From contig JAGBMA010000160.1 in assembly GCA_017635095.1 (NCBI GenBank), positions 1 to 60,066 of the forward strand: a stretch of 60,066 bases of DNA, given 5' to 3'. Below, piece by piece: positions 1-7,576 of this stretch. Source of the DNA: Ruminiclostridium sp. GTDB lineage: Bacteria > Bacillota > Clostridia > Oscillospirales > Ruminococcaceae. The position numbers and the translations under genes are program-made. The notes beneath the pieces are model-generated. The model made no database searches. It was not told the DNA's origin and saw only the letters and a program-made list of their open reading frames with translations. The first letter of the stretch is position 1. Every line of letters starts with the position of its first letter.

Positions 1-1
1 C

Positions 2-120
2 TTTGAAAAGAGAAAATGAGATAGCTGCGTCGGATACAAGGAAAGCCGACGAAGCCGGGCTGGCGCCCGGTTAGGAGGTTTGACGCAGTAGACGGCGTGG
101 CTAGCTCTTTTTCTCTCAAA
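2..120. other. Self-complementary structured element, possible ncRNA or 3' UTR structure
   Basis: The left arm (about 2-25) and right arm (about 101-120) are inverted repeats that pair over roughly 20 bases with a few mismatches or bulges. They enclose two internal hairpins: CGTCGG (29-33 region) with CCGACG (46-51), and CCGGGC (55-60) with GCCCGG (65-70). TGCGTC (26-31) could alternatively pair with GACGCA (82-87), so two exclusive folds are possible. An AGGAGG sits unpaired at 73-78. Read on the minus strand it follows the deacetylase gene; read on the plus strand it could be an independent RNA. It matches no riboswitch consensus I know. The strand is undetermined. Confidence 0.4.
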
Positions 121-146
121 TTGGGTTTTTAGAGGTTCCCTGAGGT

Positions 147-956
147 TTACGGTGTCCAGCCCGCCTCGGAAGCGTAGCTATAGACTATGCCGGAGGAAAC
201 GGGGGTGATGCCCTTTGCAGCGAAAAGCTCGGAGACGGTAACAAACTCGAAGCCCTGCTCAAGCATGATCGGGATCGCCTGACGCACGGCTTCAACGGTC
301 TTTTCGTTGTCGGGCTGGTCGTGGAGCAGTATGATGCAGCCCTCGGGGCACTTCTCGGTAAGGAACTTCACACGGCGTTCCGTGCTCACCGAGTCGTCCC
401 AGTCGTTACAGCCGAGACCGGAAATAAACGGAAGGTCTATGCAGTCAAACATGGTCTCGTTGAAAGCTATATAGGGCGGGCGGAAGAAGTGCGGCTCCTC
501 ACCGGTGTACTCCACGATAAGGTCGGAGGTACGCTTCATTTCGTCCGTTATCTGATCCGCGGTCATTTCATTCATGTAGCTGTGGGTGAAGCTGTGACTG
601 TTGATCTCACAGCCGAGAGCGTGGGCACGCTGCATGGAAACTGCGGATTCGGGGGTTATGTTCTGACCTATGACGAAGAACGAAGCCTTGATACCGTATT
701 CCTCGATTATGTCAAGTATCTCACAGGTTGCCTTTGTGTTGGGACCGTCATCGAATGTAAGAGCAATGACCTTTTTTCCTGCAAGTTCTTCTGCTGATCT
801 CACTTCGTTCACTCCTTTGGGGTAGGTGGTTTCTGATGCGGCAGTTTCGGCCGGGGCGGTGGTAGTTTCCGGTTTGTCGGCAGGAGGTTTGCCGCTGCAG
901 CAGGAAAAGAATACTGCCGCAATAAGCGCGGCAGCTATTTTCACATAATTTGTCAT
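147..956 (-). CDS. Polysaccharide deacetylase family lipoprotein
   Basis: This is a 269-residue exported NodB-type (carbohydrate esterase 4) deacetylase. The family removes N-acetyl groups from peptidoglycan or other glycans using a metal held by Asp-His-His. An N-terminal hydrophobic stretch ends in a Cys near residue 19-20 (FFSCC), a plausible lipobox, followed by a Thr/Ala/Pro-rich spacer (25-45). The catalytic signatures are intact: TFDDGPN at 67-73, HSFTH at 121-125 (metal histidines), RPPY at 159-162 and LLHD at 210-213. It probably acts outside the membrane. Its ATG overlaps the upstream stop by 4 bases (ATGA), so it is translationally coupled as the last gene of the 3853-147 operon. 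The substrate is unknown. Confidence 0.9.
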   Translation of the reverse strand: MTNYVKIAAALIAAVFFSCCSGKPPADKPETTTAPAETAASETTYPKGVNEVRSAEELAGKKVIALTFDDGPNTKATCEILDIIEEYGIKASFFVIGQNITPESAVSMQRAHALGCEINSHSFTHSYMNEMTADQITDEMKRTSDLIVEYTGEEPHFFRPPYIAFNETMFDCIDLPFISGLGCNDWDDSVSTERRVKFLTEKCPEGCIILLHDQPDNEKTVEAVRQAIPIMLEQGFEFVTVSELFAAKGITPVSSGIVYSYASEAGWTP

Positions 957-1564
957 ATCGCACCGTGCTTGTTGAATTCCTCAACAAGCCTTTCTTTAAG
1001 AGCAGAGTAGTACAGCGGAAAAAGCGCGTCCGCACAGCCGAGCAGAAACATATTGCGGTTGTTGATGGCGGCAGTTTCCCGTCCGTAGGTATATATCCAG
1101 CTTCTGAACCATTCCGTATCGTATGAAGGTTCGGGCTTTTTTGTCTTTGCAAGCCACGAAACAGACTTGAAGCTCTCGACAACGATGCCGTCGGGATTGG
1201 CAAAGCCGTATTCTTCAAGTATATCGTACATCTGCTTTATCTGCGGTTCTTTTATGTAGCTTTCCGGAGCCTCACGGCGCGCAAAAGGAATGCGTATCGC
1301 GAAGCTGTAGCGGATAACGTCGAGGACTTCGCGGAACTTTTCTCCGCCGAGCTCTCCGAGCTTCTGCTTATCGAAAGTGAAACCGAGATTGCGGAAACAG
1401 TTCGGGTCGGTGATATTACTCAGACCGACGCGGAATATGTCCTTGACGTTCACATTGTAAAAATCCTCGTCCGAAATGAGGTAGCAGCACTGGAGCGCCG
1501 CGAAAAGAGACTCGGAGGTATTGTCTATAATGTCCGCAAATCGTTGTGCGATCTCGTCTGCCAA
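953..1564 (-). CDS. Uncharacterised 203-residue protein between an EAL protein and a deacetylase
   Basis: I do not recognise this family. The product is soluble, with no signal peptide or membrane segment, and is rich in aromatic and charged residues. It looks helical, with several cysteines (CC near residue 27, a C near 175). The start is a TTG preceded by AGGAG at 11 bases; no better ATG lies nearby. It begins 21 bases after the EAL gene and overlaps the deacetylase start by 4 bases, so all three are very likely co-transcribed. The context suggests a cytoplasmic partner of either c-di-GMP turnover or envelope modification, but nothing in the sequence fixes a role. Confidence 0.7.
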   Translation of the reverse strand: MADEIAQRFADIIDNTSESLFAALQCCYLISDEDFYNVNVKDIFRVGLSNITDPNCFRNLGFTFDKQKLGELGGEKFREVLDVIRYSFAIRIPFARREAPESYIKEPQIKQMYDILEEYGFANPDGIVVESFKSVSWLAKTKKPEPSYDTEWFRSWIYTYGRETAAINNRNMFLLGCADALFPLYYSALKERLVEEFNKHGAI

Positions 1565-1585
1565 CTCTGTTCACACTCCTTTGGT

Positions 1586-3853
1586 TCAGTTGCTCTCTAT
1601 GCCGTAGGTGAGCTTCTCGTAATCCGGAACGGGCATGGGTCTTGCAAAATAGAAGCCCTGCACCATATCACAACCGAGCTTCGTGAGCAGATCTACCTGC
1701 ACCTGAGTCTCGACACCCTCGCAGATCGTTTCTATGCGGAGAGATCCCGCGAGCATTACGAGACAGGCGATAACAAGGCTTGCGTTCTCGTTTTCATCAG
1801 CCTTTTCGGTAAGGAACGAACGGTCTATCTTGATAACGTCAACAGGCATATCTTTCAGCATATTGAGTGAAGAGTAACCCGTACCGAAATCGTCTATGGA
1901 AACATGGAACCCATAGCTCTTTATTTCGCGGAAGATGTCACAAAGCACGACCATATCCTCGTAAGCTGCGCTTTCGGTGATCTCGATCTCGATGTACTTA
2001 GTTTCGAGATCGTACTTTGCGCATATCGCCGCAAGTTCCGCCACAAATCCGGTCTTGTGGATATGCAGACGGGACATATTTACGGAGATGATCTTAGGGG
2101 TGAAGCCGAGGCTTATGTACTTCTTCTGCAGCTTACAGACCTCTTCAAACATATAGTAGTCTATCTTTGTGACAAAACCGTTGCGCTCAAAAAGCGGGAT
2201 AAAATCGCCGGGCGGGATTATCTTTCCGTCGTGCTTCCAGCGCACGAGCGCTTCCGCGCCGACAACCTCGTTCGTAGTACCGAGACTGAACTTGGGCTGG
2301 AGATAAACGAGGAACTCGCCGAGAGCGAGCGCGTCCTCCATGATATCCTCTATCTTCTTTTCACGCCTTATCTTCTCGATCATTGAGTTGTCGAAGAATA
2401 TGAAGGTGCTGTCTTTCGCGTTCTTTATGGACTCTCTTGCAAGATCGGCTCTGTCCGCCGCAACGCGGGAACGGATATGAGGATCGTCGATTATATAGAT
2501 ACCTATGGAAACGTTGAGCTTTATCTCATTTATCTGATATTCGACATCGGACATGATGTTCTTTGCAAGTTCGATAAGCCTGCTCTTTTCGTTGAACTCG
2601 GCGAGTATATAGAACAGATCGCCTGAGCTTCGGGCGAAGAAGTCGTTCTTACCGAGGTTGCGCTTAATGATATCCGAAAGTCTTCTGATGATGTCATTGC
2701 CGCCTTCAAAGCCGAAGGTGTCGTTTACTGTCTTGAACTTGTCTATATCGAGGGAGATGAGCGCGTGACCGGAAGCCGTGTTCTTCATTGCCATGGCGTA
2801 ATTCTCACGGAACTTCTCTATGGTGTCGTGACCGGTGATGCTGTCGGTGTAGATGCGGTCAAGACCGGCTTCTATCGTCTCGGAGACTTCGTTGGTTATC
2901 CTTGAGATCCTTATCGAAGTCACAAGTATGGATATGAGCAGCAGCACGGACATGAGCAGGATAAGTCCTGCGGTAAAGGTAATGAGGGTGCCGAAAGTCG
3001 AATAAACGCTGTCCGACGGGACGATAACGGCGAAAGTCCATTCAAACCCGGGGATATCCGCGAAAGCCGCCATATAATCCGCGCCGCCGACATTTATGCG
3101 TCTGAGCGCCGCAGCGGACTTCCTGTTGAGCATGAAGCTTACATCATTTGCCGTTACGGTGTCGTTTATTGCAGAAACTATATTGTCGCTTTTCCCGAGT
3201 CCGAGCTTGTTTCCGTCCGAGCAATATACCACATCGCCGTAGGGATCGAAAATGAAGAAGCATTCCGAGTCGCCTGCAACATCGAGAGTGACAACATCGG
3301 AGAACCTGAAAGGAGTGTGGTCTCCCGTGAGAACGCCCACGAGGGTACCGTCCGCAAGGGTAACGGGCACGCTGAACATATCAGCCGCAGCTCCGTCGAA
3401 GTCACACTTCATATTTGCCGCCACGGAAGACTTTCCGGAAAGACCGTCCTGGATAAACTTACGGTAGGAGTAGTTTGACGAACTGCCGCAGCTGCTGAAC
3501 GTAATGCCGGAAGTATTGGTGAAACCGATATGGCGGAAATCGCCGTTCCCGCATATAGAAACACAGGTATCCGAAACGAGGGCTTCATCTTCAAGGTCTA
3601 TCTTGGTGAACTCGGACGCCGCGGCATCAAGATACGACATTTTGTTGCCGAACCACACACTCACGGCGGAAGAGTTTGCGTAAGCCGCATCTCTGACCTC
3701 TGCTTCTGCTCTTTCGTTGACGAGCTTCGCTGCCATCGGGACATAAACGATAAGAAGCACAAGAATGGATATGACAACAAACACAAACACACCGGTGAAA
3801 AAGTACCCGGTGTTTTTTAGTTTTTCATTTATTCTGAGCTTGTTAAGTTCCAT
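1586..3853 (-). CDS. Membrane Cache sensor / degenerate GGDEF / EAL c-di-GMP phosphodiesterase
   Basis: 755 residues. Two membrane helices (about 17-39 and 288-314) flank an extracytoplasmic sensor resembling a Cache domain. A GGDEF-fold domain (about 335-490) follows, then an EAL domain (about 505-750). The GGDEF signature is replaced by SSGDL (409-413), so cyclase activity is unlikely. The EAL catalytic set is present: EAL at 534-536, the Asn in VNMS, the Glu in EIEITE, DDFGTG at 654-659, the Lys in KIDRSF, EGVET at 712-716 and QGF near 732. I infer an active phosphodiesterase that lowers c-di-GMP in response to an external ligand, with the degenerate GGDEF perhaps binding GTP as a regulator. 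It is the first gene of the 3853-147 operon. A good SD (AAAGGAG) precedes the ATG. Confidence 0.93.
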   Translation of the reverse strand: MELNKLRINEKLKNTGYFFTGVFVFVVISILVLLIVYVPMAAKLVNERAEAEVRDAAYANSSAVSVWFGNKMSYLDAAASEFTKIDLEDEALVSDTCVSICGNGDFRHIGFTNTSGITFSSCGSSSNYSYRKFIQDGLSGKSSVAANMKCDFDGAAADMFSVPVTLADGTLVGVLTGDHTPFRFSDVVTLDVAGDSECFFIFDPYGDVVYCSDGNKLGLGKSDNIVSAINDTVTANDVSFMLNRKSAAALRRINVGGADYMAAFADIPGFEWTFAVIVPSDSVYSTFGTLITFTAGLILLMSVLLLISILVTSIRISRITNEVSETIEAGLDRIYTDSITGHDTIEKFRENYAMAMKNTASGHALISLDIDKFKTVNDTFGFEGGNDIIRRLSDIIKRNLGKNDFFARSSGDLFYILAEFNEKSRLIELAKNIMSDVEYQINEIKLNVSIGIYIIDDPHIRSRVAADRADLARESIKNAKDSTFIFFDNSMIEKIRREKKIEDIMEDALALGEFLVYLQPKFSLGTTNEVVGAEALVRWKHDGKIIPPGDFIPLFERNGFVTKIDYYMFEEVCKLQKKYISLGFTPKIISVNMSRLHIHKTGFVAELAAICAKYDLETKYIEIEITESAAYEDMVVLCDIFREIKSYGFHVSIDDFGTGYSSLNMLKDMPVDVIKIDRSFLTEKADENENASLVIACLVMLAGSLRIETICEGVETQVQVDLLTKLGCDMVQGFYFARPMPVPDYEKLTYGIESN

Positions 3854-3945
3854 GCTGCCTCGCTCCTTTCACGCGAAGTCGGGCGCACCCACGGCCGGTC
3901 AATGCAGTAAAGCGGGAAAGAGCCGGACCGCAGTTCTTTTCAAAG

Positions 3946-3982
3946 AAAAACCAGGCACCGTGCGGAAAGATCGCGCGGTGCC
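3946..3982 (-). terminator. Rho-independent terminator after the VWA-like gene
   Basis: On the minus strand GGCACCG (3976-3982) pairs with CGGTGCC (3954-3960), followed by TGGTTTTTC. It separates the VWA-like gene from the EAL operon. Confidence 0.75.
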
Positions 3983-3988
3983 GTATCA

Positions 3989-4573
3989 TCAGCCCTGAAG
4001 AAGACCCACTATCTTATCCGAAAGCTCTGCAAACGGTTCTTTGAACCAGTCGCCGTTAACGTGCTTGATGATGATGGTATCATCTTCGGCAATGCCGAGC
4101 TTTTCCATATTGATCGAGAAATCGGTGAGCAGGTAAAACTGCCACTTATAGACATCTCTCTGGAGCGCGATCATCTCGCGGAGCTTCTCGTAAGTGCAGC
4201 TCTTGCTCGCATTGTCACGGCCGAACACAACGATAGTCACGATTATCTTCGAGGGCCTTTCTTCCTCGGGGGTGTTCGTGAGACGCACACCGATATCGTC
4301 CATCATCTTGGAAGTCTTGTCAAGCATGGAGCAGGCGCCGGTAGAAGTCGCACTGATCCCGAACTTGGGGAGCTTCACCTTATCTATCGGCTGGTTCACG
4401 ATCTTGATCTCCTCGCCCTCGTTGAAAGAGATAGCGGAGACCCTGAGTTCCTTTTTGGTCTTTTTCACCTCAGAAACAAACTGCTTGAGTGCCTTGGAGG
4501 CTTCGTCACCGTGCCCCGGGGGGATCAGTGCGTAATCGAAAGCAAATAAAAGCTGAGTAAGGTTATCTTTCAT
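3989..4573 (-). CDS. VWA-like domain protein
   Basis: 194 residues, predicted cytoplasmic. The alternating hydrophobic strands (LLFAFDYAL, ELRVSAISF, IIVTIVVFG, KWQFYLLTD) and overall length resemble a single von Willebrand factor A (Rossmann-like) domain. The classical DxSxS metal motif after strand 1 is not visible (FDYALIPPG instead), so the metal site is probably lost or altered. The ATG at 4573 is preferred over the one at 4579, because GGAGG lies 8 bases before it against 2 for the upstream ATG. It has its own promoter and terminator, so it is monocistronic. VWA proteins usually mediate protein-protein contacts; no partner can be named here. Confidence 0.65.
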   Translation of the reverse strand: MKDNLTQLLFAFDYALIPPGHGDEASKALKQFVSEVKKTKKELRVSAISFNEGEEIKIVNQPIDKVKLPKFGISATSTGACSMLDKTSKMMDDIGVRLTNTPEEERPSKIIVTIVVFGRDNASKSCTYEKLREMIALQRDVYKWQFYLLTDFSINMEKLGIAEDDTIIIKHVNGDWFKEPFAELSDKIVGLLQG

Positions 4574-4652
4574 ATTCATTTCCTCCTGCCGGATCTGTTT
4601 TACACCAGTCGGTGTGTTTCTCTATTTTTTCAATGCATATCAAGCTGATATT

Positions 4653-4681
4653 ATTATACCACCTGTTTGCCGAAAAATCAA
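4653..4681 (-). promoter_or_regulatory. SigA promoter of the VWA-like gene
   Basis: On the minus strand TTGATT (4676-4681), a 17-base spacer and TATAAT (4653-4658). The leader downstream contains a small ACACC/GGTGT hairpin before the GGAGG of the gene. Confidence 0.8.
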
Positions 4682-4732
4682 TAGCCCGCGACAAATTATT
4701 TTGCATATTTTTACAGTTTTTCAGTACATGAA

Positions 4733-4770
4733 GCAAAAAAACTCCCCATACACGGGGAGTGTGTATGGGG
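4733..4770 (-). terminator. Strong terminator for the candidate sRNA and EF-G-like gene
   Basis: On the minus strand CCCCATACAC (4770-4761) pairs perfectly with GTGTATGGGG (4753-4744), with a 7-base loop, followed by AGTTTTTTTGC. A competing 7-bp ACTCCCC/GGGGAGT hairpin shares the same bases. Confidence 0.85.
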
Positions 4771-4857
4771 CGAAAAAATAAAGGAGATAAGTTATGAAAA
4801 AAATGAAATGATGCAAGTTAAGTAGAAGTAAAACCGATGACCGCTACTTTAGTCATC
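4733..4857 (-). ncRNA. Candidate small RNA of about 120 nt with an anti-Shine-Dalgarno stretch
   Basis: A consensus promoter fires into this non-coding interval and a strong terminator closes it. The predicted transcript begins near 4857 with a 6-bp hairpin (GATGAC 4857-4852, GTCATC 4841-4836). It continues with about 60 pyrimidine-rich unstructured bases containing TTATCTCCTTTA, and ends in the 10-bp terminator stem. The complement of the unpaired part reads like a perfect translation-initiation site (AAGGAG, 7-base gap, ATG), so the RNA could pair with mRNA start regions. There is no ORF of note on the minus strand. The architecture (5' hairpin, exposed UC-rich linker, terminator) is typical of trans-acting small RNAs, but this is inference from one sequence. 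It could alternatively be a leader or 3' UTR fragment of the EF-G transcript. Confidence 0.5.
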
Positions 4858-4863
4858 TTCTAT

Positions 4864-4892
4864 ATTATATCACTGTGCGGCAACGTTTGCAA
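4864..4892 (-). promoter_or_regulatory. SigA promoter inside the intergenic region (sRNA promoter)
   Basis: On the minus strand TTGCAA (4887-4892), a 17-base spacer and TATAAT (4864-4869). It lies about 80 bases downstream of the EF-G-like stop and reads away from it, with no protein gene before the terminator at 4770. Confidence 0.7.
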
Positions 4893-4973
4893 TAGTAAAT
4901 ATATATAAACTTTGCGTTTTATGTTTGTGCACAGTGATACAAAAGAAGCGGGATTTGCTGCGTTTTTTGTGCA

Positions 4974-7022
4974 TTATCCCTCATACTCGCTGAATTTCGG
5001 AGCATTTGCGATAACGTCGGCTTCAAGGTTGGAAGGAAGCTGTTCATAGCGCGCAAATTCCATAGTAAACCAGCCCATACCCTTCGTCATCTGCCTGATG
5101 ACGGTAGCGAGGTCGCCGGTCTCAGCCATAGGAAGCTCTGCGTCAACTTCGGTCATGCCGTCGCCGACAGGGTTCATTCCAAGTACCGCACCGCGGCGCT
5201 TGTTCACGATGCCCATAACGTCACCGGTATTGTCGTCCGGGACAGTGAACTTCATGAGCTCGATCGGTTCGAGAAGGCAGGGAGAAGCCTGTGCCAGACC
5301 GTTCTTGTACGCGATGTGAGCCGCCATTTTGAACGCCTGCTCCGAGCTGTCAACGGGGTGATAGGAACCGTCGAAGAGAGTTGCTTTGAGGCGTACTACC
5401 GGATAGCCTGCAAGAACGCCGTGAACTATGCTTTCCTGAAGTCCCTTTTCGACTGCGGGGAAGAAGTTCTTCGGCACGCTGCCGCCGAATACGCGCTCCT
5501 CGAAGATGAGCTGATCTTCGCTGTGGGGCTCGAATTCGATCTTTACATGACCGTACTGACCGTGGCCGCCGGACTGTTTCTTGTGCTTGCCCTCGACGGA
5601 AACTTTCTTGCGGATAGCCTCTCTGTATGCGATGATCGGATCGCTGAGCACGACGTCAACACCGAACTTGTTCTTGAGCTTCTGAACAGCGGAGTCTATA
5701 TGCTGTTCGCCGAGACCGCCGAGGATACGCTGATGCGTCTCGTGGTTATGGACATAGCTGAGGGTATGGTCTTCTTCGAGCAGTCTTCTGATACCGCTGC
5801 TGATCTTGCCTTCGTCGTTCTTGTCCTTGGCCGCGACAGCCTTGAAGAAGCACGGTACAGGGAATTCGATAGGCGAGAGGGAGATGATATTTGACGAATC
5901 ACAGAGAGTATCGCCTGTATCCGCGTTGAGCTTCGTCAGCGCGACTATATCGCCCGCGTAAGCTTCGATCATTTCTTCCTGCCTCTTTCCCTTGAGAGCG
6001 AGCATCTTTCCGAACTTCTCGGCCTCACCAGTGCGGGAGTTCACAATATCCACCTTTGCGGTGAGAACGCCGGCAACTATCTTCACGAAGCTGAGCTTGC
6101 CGACAAACGGATCGGCGAGTGTCTTGAACACGAATGCGGCGAGGGGCATTTCCTCGTTGTAGTCTATGATCTCGTCCTTTCTCTCATCGGGGGACGGGAG
6201 CATATATATCATGGTATCGAGTATCTTGTCGATACCCTCAAGCTTTTCTGCCGAGCAGCATACCACGGGTGTGATTATACCCTGGTCAACGCCGTCGTGC
6301 AGACCCTTGATGATCTCGGCTTCGGTGAAATCCTCACCCTCGTTCTCGAAGAACTTCATCATGAGCTCTTCATCAGTCTCGGCGATAGCCTCCGCCATAG
6401 CTGCACGAAGACCCTTTATGCGGTTTTCGGACGCGGGTATCTCAACTTCCTTCGCCTTGCCGTTCTCATAAGCGTAAGCCTTCATCTCCAGCAGGTTGAT
6501 GTAGCACTCCACCTTGCCGAATTTATCGAAAGGAACGATTATCGGGCAAACGGAAGGTCCGAAGTTTGCCTTGAGGTCTTCAAGCACGCGGTAGAAGCTT
6601 GAATTTTCTTCATCGAGCTTGGTAACAACGAACATCGTAGCTTTGCCGAGCTTCTTTGCTTCTCTGTAAGCCTTTATGGTGCCGACCTGAACGCCGTCCT
6701 TTGCGGAGAGCTCGATAACAGCAGTCTCAGCGGCTCTGATACCCTCGTACATTCCGCCTATGAAGTCGAACTGACCGGGAGTGTCGATTATATTGAGCTT
6801 AACATCCTTCCATTCCGCATATGCGAGGGAGGTGTTGAGCGAGACCTTTCTCTTGATTTCATCGGGGTCATAATCGCTCACAGTGTTTCCGTCGGCGATC
6901 TTTCCCATTCTGTCGATGCCGCCGCTTGCAAAAAGGATAGCTTCCGTAAGAGATGTCTTTCCGCTTCCGCCATGACCTGCGAGTGCTATATTTCTGATAT
7001 TTTTGCATTTATAGGTTTTCAT
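4974..7022 (-). CDS. Elongation factor G-like translational GTPase (EF-G paralogue)
   Basis: 682 residues, the normal EF-G length, with the GTPase domain followed by domains II-V. G1 is AGHGGSGKT (15-23) rather than the usual AHxDxGKTT. G3 is DTPGQFDF (80-87), where the position of the conserved catalytic histidine (DTPGHVDF in EF-G, His84 in EF-Tu) is glutamine. G4 is TKLD in place of NKxD. These replacements mark the EF-G-like (FusA2-type) subfamily and not the essential translocase, which must lie elsewhere. Ribosome binding is expected, but the step it serves is not established. It is monocistronic, with a promoter at 7105-7134. Confidence 0.9.
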   Translation of the reverse strand: MKTYKCKNIRNIALAGHGGSGKTSLTEAILFASGGIDRMGKIADGNTVSDYDPDEIKRKVSLNTSLAYAEWKDVKLNIIDTPGQFDFIGGMYEGIRAAETAVIELSAKDGVQVGTIKAYREAKKLGKATMFVVTKLDEENSSFYRVLEDLKANFGPSVCPIIVPFDKFGKVECYINLLEMKAYAYENGKAKEVEIPASENRIKGLRAAMAEAIAETDEELMMKFFENEGEDFTEAEIIKGLHDGVDQGIITPVVCCSAEKLEGIDKILDTMIYMLPSPDERKDEIIDYNEEMPLAAFVFKTLADPFVGKLSFVKIVAGVLTAKVDIVNSRTGEAEKFGKMLALKGKRQEEMIEAYAGDIVALTKLNADTGDTLCDSSNIISLSPIEFPVPCFFKAVAAKDKNDEGKISSGIRRLLEEDHTLSYVHNHETHQRILGGLGEQHIDSAVQKLKNKFGVDVVLSDPIIAYREAIRKKVSVEGKHKKQSGGHGQYGHVKIEFEPHSEDQLIFEERVFGGSVPKNFFPAVEKGLQESIVHGVLAGYPVVRLKATLFDGSYHPVDSSEQAFKMAAHIAYKNGLAQASPCLLEPIELMKFTVPDDNTGDVMGIVNKRRGAVLGMNPVGDGMTEVDAELPMAETGDLATVIRQMTKGMGWFTMEFARYEQLPSNLEADVIANAPKFSEYEG

Positions 7023-7104
7023 TATGTAACCCCCTGAAAAATTAATGAATAGTGAATAATGAACAAATAATAGCTGAGTTGTACTTCCGGTGCTTTCCGG
7101 AGTG

Positions 7105-7134
7105 ATTTTATCACACTATTGCTTCATCGTCCAA
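7105..7134 (-). promoter_or_regulatory. Probable promoter of the EF-G-like gene
   Basis: On the minus strand TTGGAC (7129-7134), an 18-base spacer and TAAAAT (7105-7110), about 80 bases before the ATG. The leader carries an imperfect CCGG-rich hairpin. Confidence 0.55.
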
Positions 7135-7261
7135 TCTATTAACAATTATTATACACTATTTTTTCAAAAAAATCTATAGTTTTTTTGTGAATAAACAATT
7201 ACGAGCGTAGAAATACGAGGTGCATTTTTATGCAATTTGCACACGATTCGGTTTTTTGCAA

Positions 7262-7290
7262 ACAAAAAATGCGCAGTACGGGGCTGCGCA
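7262..7290 (-). terminator. Terminator of the DUF2975-HTH operon
   Basis: On the minus strand TGCGCAG (7290-7284) pairs perfectly with CTGCGCA (7276-7270), then TTTTTTG. Confidence 0.85.
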
Positions 7291-7348
7291 CCGAAAAATA
7301 ACATGGTATCGTCCGACGGAAAAGCATATTTGCAGCGGCGACCAGCCG

Positions 7349-7564
7349 TCATTCCTCCTCATCCTCGGCGTATTCGAGAATGTCTCCGGGCTGACAGTGA
7401 AGCGCCCTACAGATAGCGTTGAGCGTCGAGAAACGCACCGCGCTCACCTTTCCGGTCTTGAGCTTCGAGAGATTGACGTTAGCCACGCCCACCTTTTCGG
7501 AAAGCTCGTTGAGCGACATCTTCCGGTCAGCCATGACCCTGTCGAGCCGTAGAATAATTGCCAT
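7349..7564 (-). CDS. Small XRE-family HTH regulator (YozG-like)
   Basis: 71 residues, almost entirely a Cro/C1-type helix-turn-helix DNA-binding domain. The core helices run through MSLNELSEKVGVANVNLSK and the recognition helix, followed by LNAICRALHCQPGDIL, the hallmark ending of YozG-like regulators. A short acidic tail (EYAEDEEE) follows. It starts 12 bases after the DUF2975 membrane gene. This pairing recurs in Firmicutes and usually implies that the membrane protein modulates the regulator. It probably autoregulates the consensus promoter at 8159-8187. Confidence 0.9.
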   Translation of the reverse strand: MAIILRLDRVMADRKMSLNELSEKVGVANVNLSKLKTGKVSAVRFSTLNAICRALHCQPGDILEYAEDEEE

Positions 7565-7576
7565 ATCGCACCGCCT

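Larger units (their letters stand above)
4574..4973. other. 400-base non-coding interval
   Basis: From high to low coordinate it holds the EF-G-like 3' end, the sRNA promoter, the candidate sRNA and its terminator, and the VWA gene promoter (listed separately). No protein-coding gene is supported. A five-codon ATG frame with a good SD at 4781-4811 (+) is best read as the complement of the sRNA linker. Confidence 0.7.
7023..7348. other. 326-base non-coding interval
   Basis: It contains the EF-G-like promoter, an AT-rich stretch with a second possible -10 (TATAAT on the minus strand near 7150), and the terminator of the HTH gene. No coding signal was seen. Confidence 0.7.

Noticed and set aside
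2-120. Known riboswitch (c-di-GMP, guanidine-III, THF, cobalamin)
   Set aside because: Some short similarities (CCGG-AGGA, AGACGGCG) exist, but the conserved cores are not in the right order.
4793-4811. Five-codon ORF (MKKMK) with excellent SD on the plus strand
   Set aside because: Too short, and better explained as the complement of the candidate sRNA's anti-SD linker. No plus-strand promoter was seen.
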